A stretch of DNA of 64,000 nucleotides from Sphingomonas_R arantia (lineage in GTDB: Bacteria; Pseudomonadota; Alphaproteobacteria; Sphingomonadales; Sphingomonadaceae). Under the pieces are notes generated by a model. The model worked only from the letters and a program-made list of their open reading frames with translations. It did no database searches and had not been told where the DNA came from. Both the position numbers and the translations under genes were made by a program. The stretch spans positions 248,001 to 312,000 of the forward strand of contig NZ_JBHUGS010000005.1 of assembly GCF_042682045.1 (NCBI RefSeq), in the 5' to 3' direction. Shown here in pieces: positions 63,015 through 64,000 of this stretch (the first letter of the stretch is position 1; each line of letters starts with the position of its first letter).

Positions 63015-63446
63015 CGCGCCCGGCACTCCCCGCCCGAACACCACTTTCCGTCCGAACCCCTGCGGCCGGCGCATCACGACCGAACTCGTCGCTTGGTTCA
63101 ACAACGCCATGGTCGAAATGAACATCGGGCGCAGGCGCACGACCTCGCCCAGCAAGTCGTCGCACCCCTCGCGCCGCTCAAGACAGTCCCGTGCGGTTTC
63201 TTCCACATGTTCCGCCAGCGTCGCGAGCCCGCTTGCGCCGAGCTGGGCCGCATCGGCCTTCAGCGTGTGCGCCGGCATTACAAGCGACGCGACGGACCTT
63301 TGCCGCATCGCATCCTCGATCGCGGCGACCGATCGCGCGCCGTCTTCGCGGAAATAGCCAAGGATCCGGGCAAAGTCCGCGCCAAGTTCCACCTGCGCGC
63401 GGTGATAGGCGGTCCAATCCACGAGTGCGCCGTCTAGTTGTGACAC
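63006..63446 (-). CDS. Stand-alone Hpt (histidine phosphotransfer) protein
   Basis: A 146-residue four-helix protein with phospho-His60 in MPAHTLKADAAQLGA, where the usual G after HxLK is Ala. A flexible, basic C-terminal tail of about 25 residues follows. GTG 63446 start. It could pass phosphate from hybrid kinases such as those at 18-21 kb to a regulator, but there is no direct evidence for the pairing. Monocistronic by layout. Confidence 0.83.
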   Translation of the reverse strand: MSQLDGALVDWTAYHRAQVELGADFARILGYFREDGARSVAAIEDAMRQRSVASLVMPAHTLKADAAQLGASGLATLAEHVEETARDCLERREGCDDLLGEVVRLRPMFISTMALLNQATSSVVMRRPQGFGRKVVFGRGVPGASV

Positions 63447-63484
63447 GGCTTGCCCCCTGCTCGCGATCCGACCCGGATACTCAA

Positions 63485-63504
63485 TACCTACTCAAGAATA
63501 GGTA
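63485..63504. promoter_or_regulatory. Inverted repeat upstream of the Hpt gene
   Basis: TACCTA (63485-63490) and TAGGTA (63499-63504) are inverted with eight bases between, in an AT-rich stretch between the Hpt and TusA-like genes. It is a possible operator for the minus-strand Hpt gene, or part of a weak hairpin. Short arms make this tentative. Confidence 0.35.
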
Positions 63505-63524
63505 AACAAATGGTTGATGGAGGC

Positions 63525-63740
63525 TCAGGTCCGAATGTCTATTCGGTCCAATTCCTGGCTCATCGTCCAACCATTCGCGGCGGCCAGCGCAGCGATCTCG
63601 CTCCCGGCATTCGGATCATCCGCCATCACGACATAATACGTCCCATCCGCCCCCGCGCGAACGGCCCGCGCCAGCCGCAGCGCCGGCCATGGGCACCGCA
63701 TCCCGCGCGTATCGATCAGCACCGCGCCCGCGTCGTTCAC
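63525..63740 (-). CDS. TusA-family sulfurtransferase
   Basis: A 71-residue protein with the TusA motif DTRGMRCPWPALRL; Cys16 (CPxP) is the sulfur-carrying residue. Its GTG overlaps the der stop (GTGA), which fixes the start. TusA-like proteins pass sulfur to tRNA thiolation or other routes; the partner is not evident here. Confidence 0.88.
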   Translation of the reverse strand: MNDAGAVLIDTRGMRCPWPALRLARAVRAGADGTYYVVMADDPNAGSEIAALAAANGWTMSQELDRIDIRT

Positions 63741-64000
63741 CGGTCGAACGGGTTCCGCGGTGCGCGCACGGTCAGCCGGATCGGCACCGCCCCGAAGCCA
63801 AGGTCCTTGCGGATCCCGTTCATCAGGTACCGCTTGTAGCTTTCGGGTAGCTGATCGACGCGCGTCCCGAACAGGATGAACCCCGGCGGCCGCGTCTTGG
63901 CCTGCGTCAGATAGCGCAGCTTGATGCGTCGTCCCCCCGGCGCCGGCGGCGGATTGATCTCGACCGCCTTCTCGAACCAGCGGTTGAGCACGCCCGTCGA
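63737..64000 (-). CDS. der: GTPase Der (EngA), 3' end only
   Basis: The last 88 codons are present; the gene runs on past the right edge. The segment VLNRWFEKAVEINPPPAPGG followed by KLRYLTQAKTRPPGFILFGTR is the C-terminal KH-like domain of Der, the double GTPase that helps mature the 50S subunit. Ends with a short PRNPFDR tail. The stop overlaps the TusA-like start. Confidence 0.92.
   Translation of the reverse strand, partial: STGVLNRWFEKAVEINPPPAPGGRRIKLRYLTQAKTRPPGFILFGTRVDQLPESYKRYLMNGIRKDLGFGAVPIRLTVRAPRNPFDR

Overview
The window reads as a chromosomal segment of a GC-rich alphaproteobacterium, most likely Sphingomonas or a close relative in the Sphingomonadales. The grounds are a COQ7-type ubiquinone hydroxylase, a MurE with the DNPR (meso-diaminopimelate) motif, a TonB receptor / Sel1-repeat / PiuC iron cluster, short GC-rich palindromes scattered between genes, and stop/start overlaps (ATGA, GTGA, TTGA) at most operon junctions. 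The genus is an inference from gene content, not from a marker gene. I see no rRNA, tRNA, CRISPR array, transposase or prophage.

Layout. 1-5.6 kb: nadD, rsfS, rlmH, an EnvC-like factor and a CtpA-type protease (NAD synthesis, ribosome maturation, envelope maintenance), then dsbB and coq7. 5.6-10 kb: a small secreted protein and an iron cluster (siderophore-type TonB receptor, Sel1-repeat protein, PiuC-like dioxygenase). 10-13 kb: two LytTR response regulators and one LytS-type kinase. 13-18 kb: msrB, a two-gene ABC exporter, queG and a HAD phosphatase, with several palindromic elements. 18-28.8 kb: a minus-strand, translationally coupled chemosensory operon (cheW, cheR with TPR tail, cheW, mcp, cheA-REC, cheB) that resembles the Wsp system but ends in two multi-receiver histidine kinases instead of a GGDEF output protein. 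28.8-33.3 kb: a spore-photoproduct-lyase-like radical SAM protein, an RNase H-like protein, a cyclophilin, a membrane protein and a dGTPase-like HD hydrolase. 33.5-36.5 kb: a 1003-residue TPR/SPOR protein with six tandem repeats of about 42 residues.

37-56 kb is the complete division and cell wall (dcw) cluster on the minus strand: mraZ, rsmH, ftsL, ftsI, murE, murF, mraY, murD, ftsW, murG, murC, a 66-codon small gene, murB, ddl, ftsQ, ftsA, ftsZ, closed by a terminator. 56-64 kb carries a GldG-like membrane protein, cysK, a lipoprotein, purL, a DUF418 protein, a lone Hpt protein, a TusA-like protein and the 3' end of der.

The most unusual signals are: (i) an 86-nt cloverleaf-like element with terminal inverted repeats that appears to interrupt one copy of a palindromic repeat between the ABC exporter and queG; (ii) palindromic repeats inside genes, giving MurD an in-frame insert of about 46 residues and QueG its C-terminal tail; (iii) an rlmH whose only well-placed start is CTG; (iv) the Wsp-like operon with altered outputs; (v) a small gene coupled between murC and murB.
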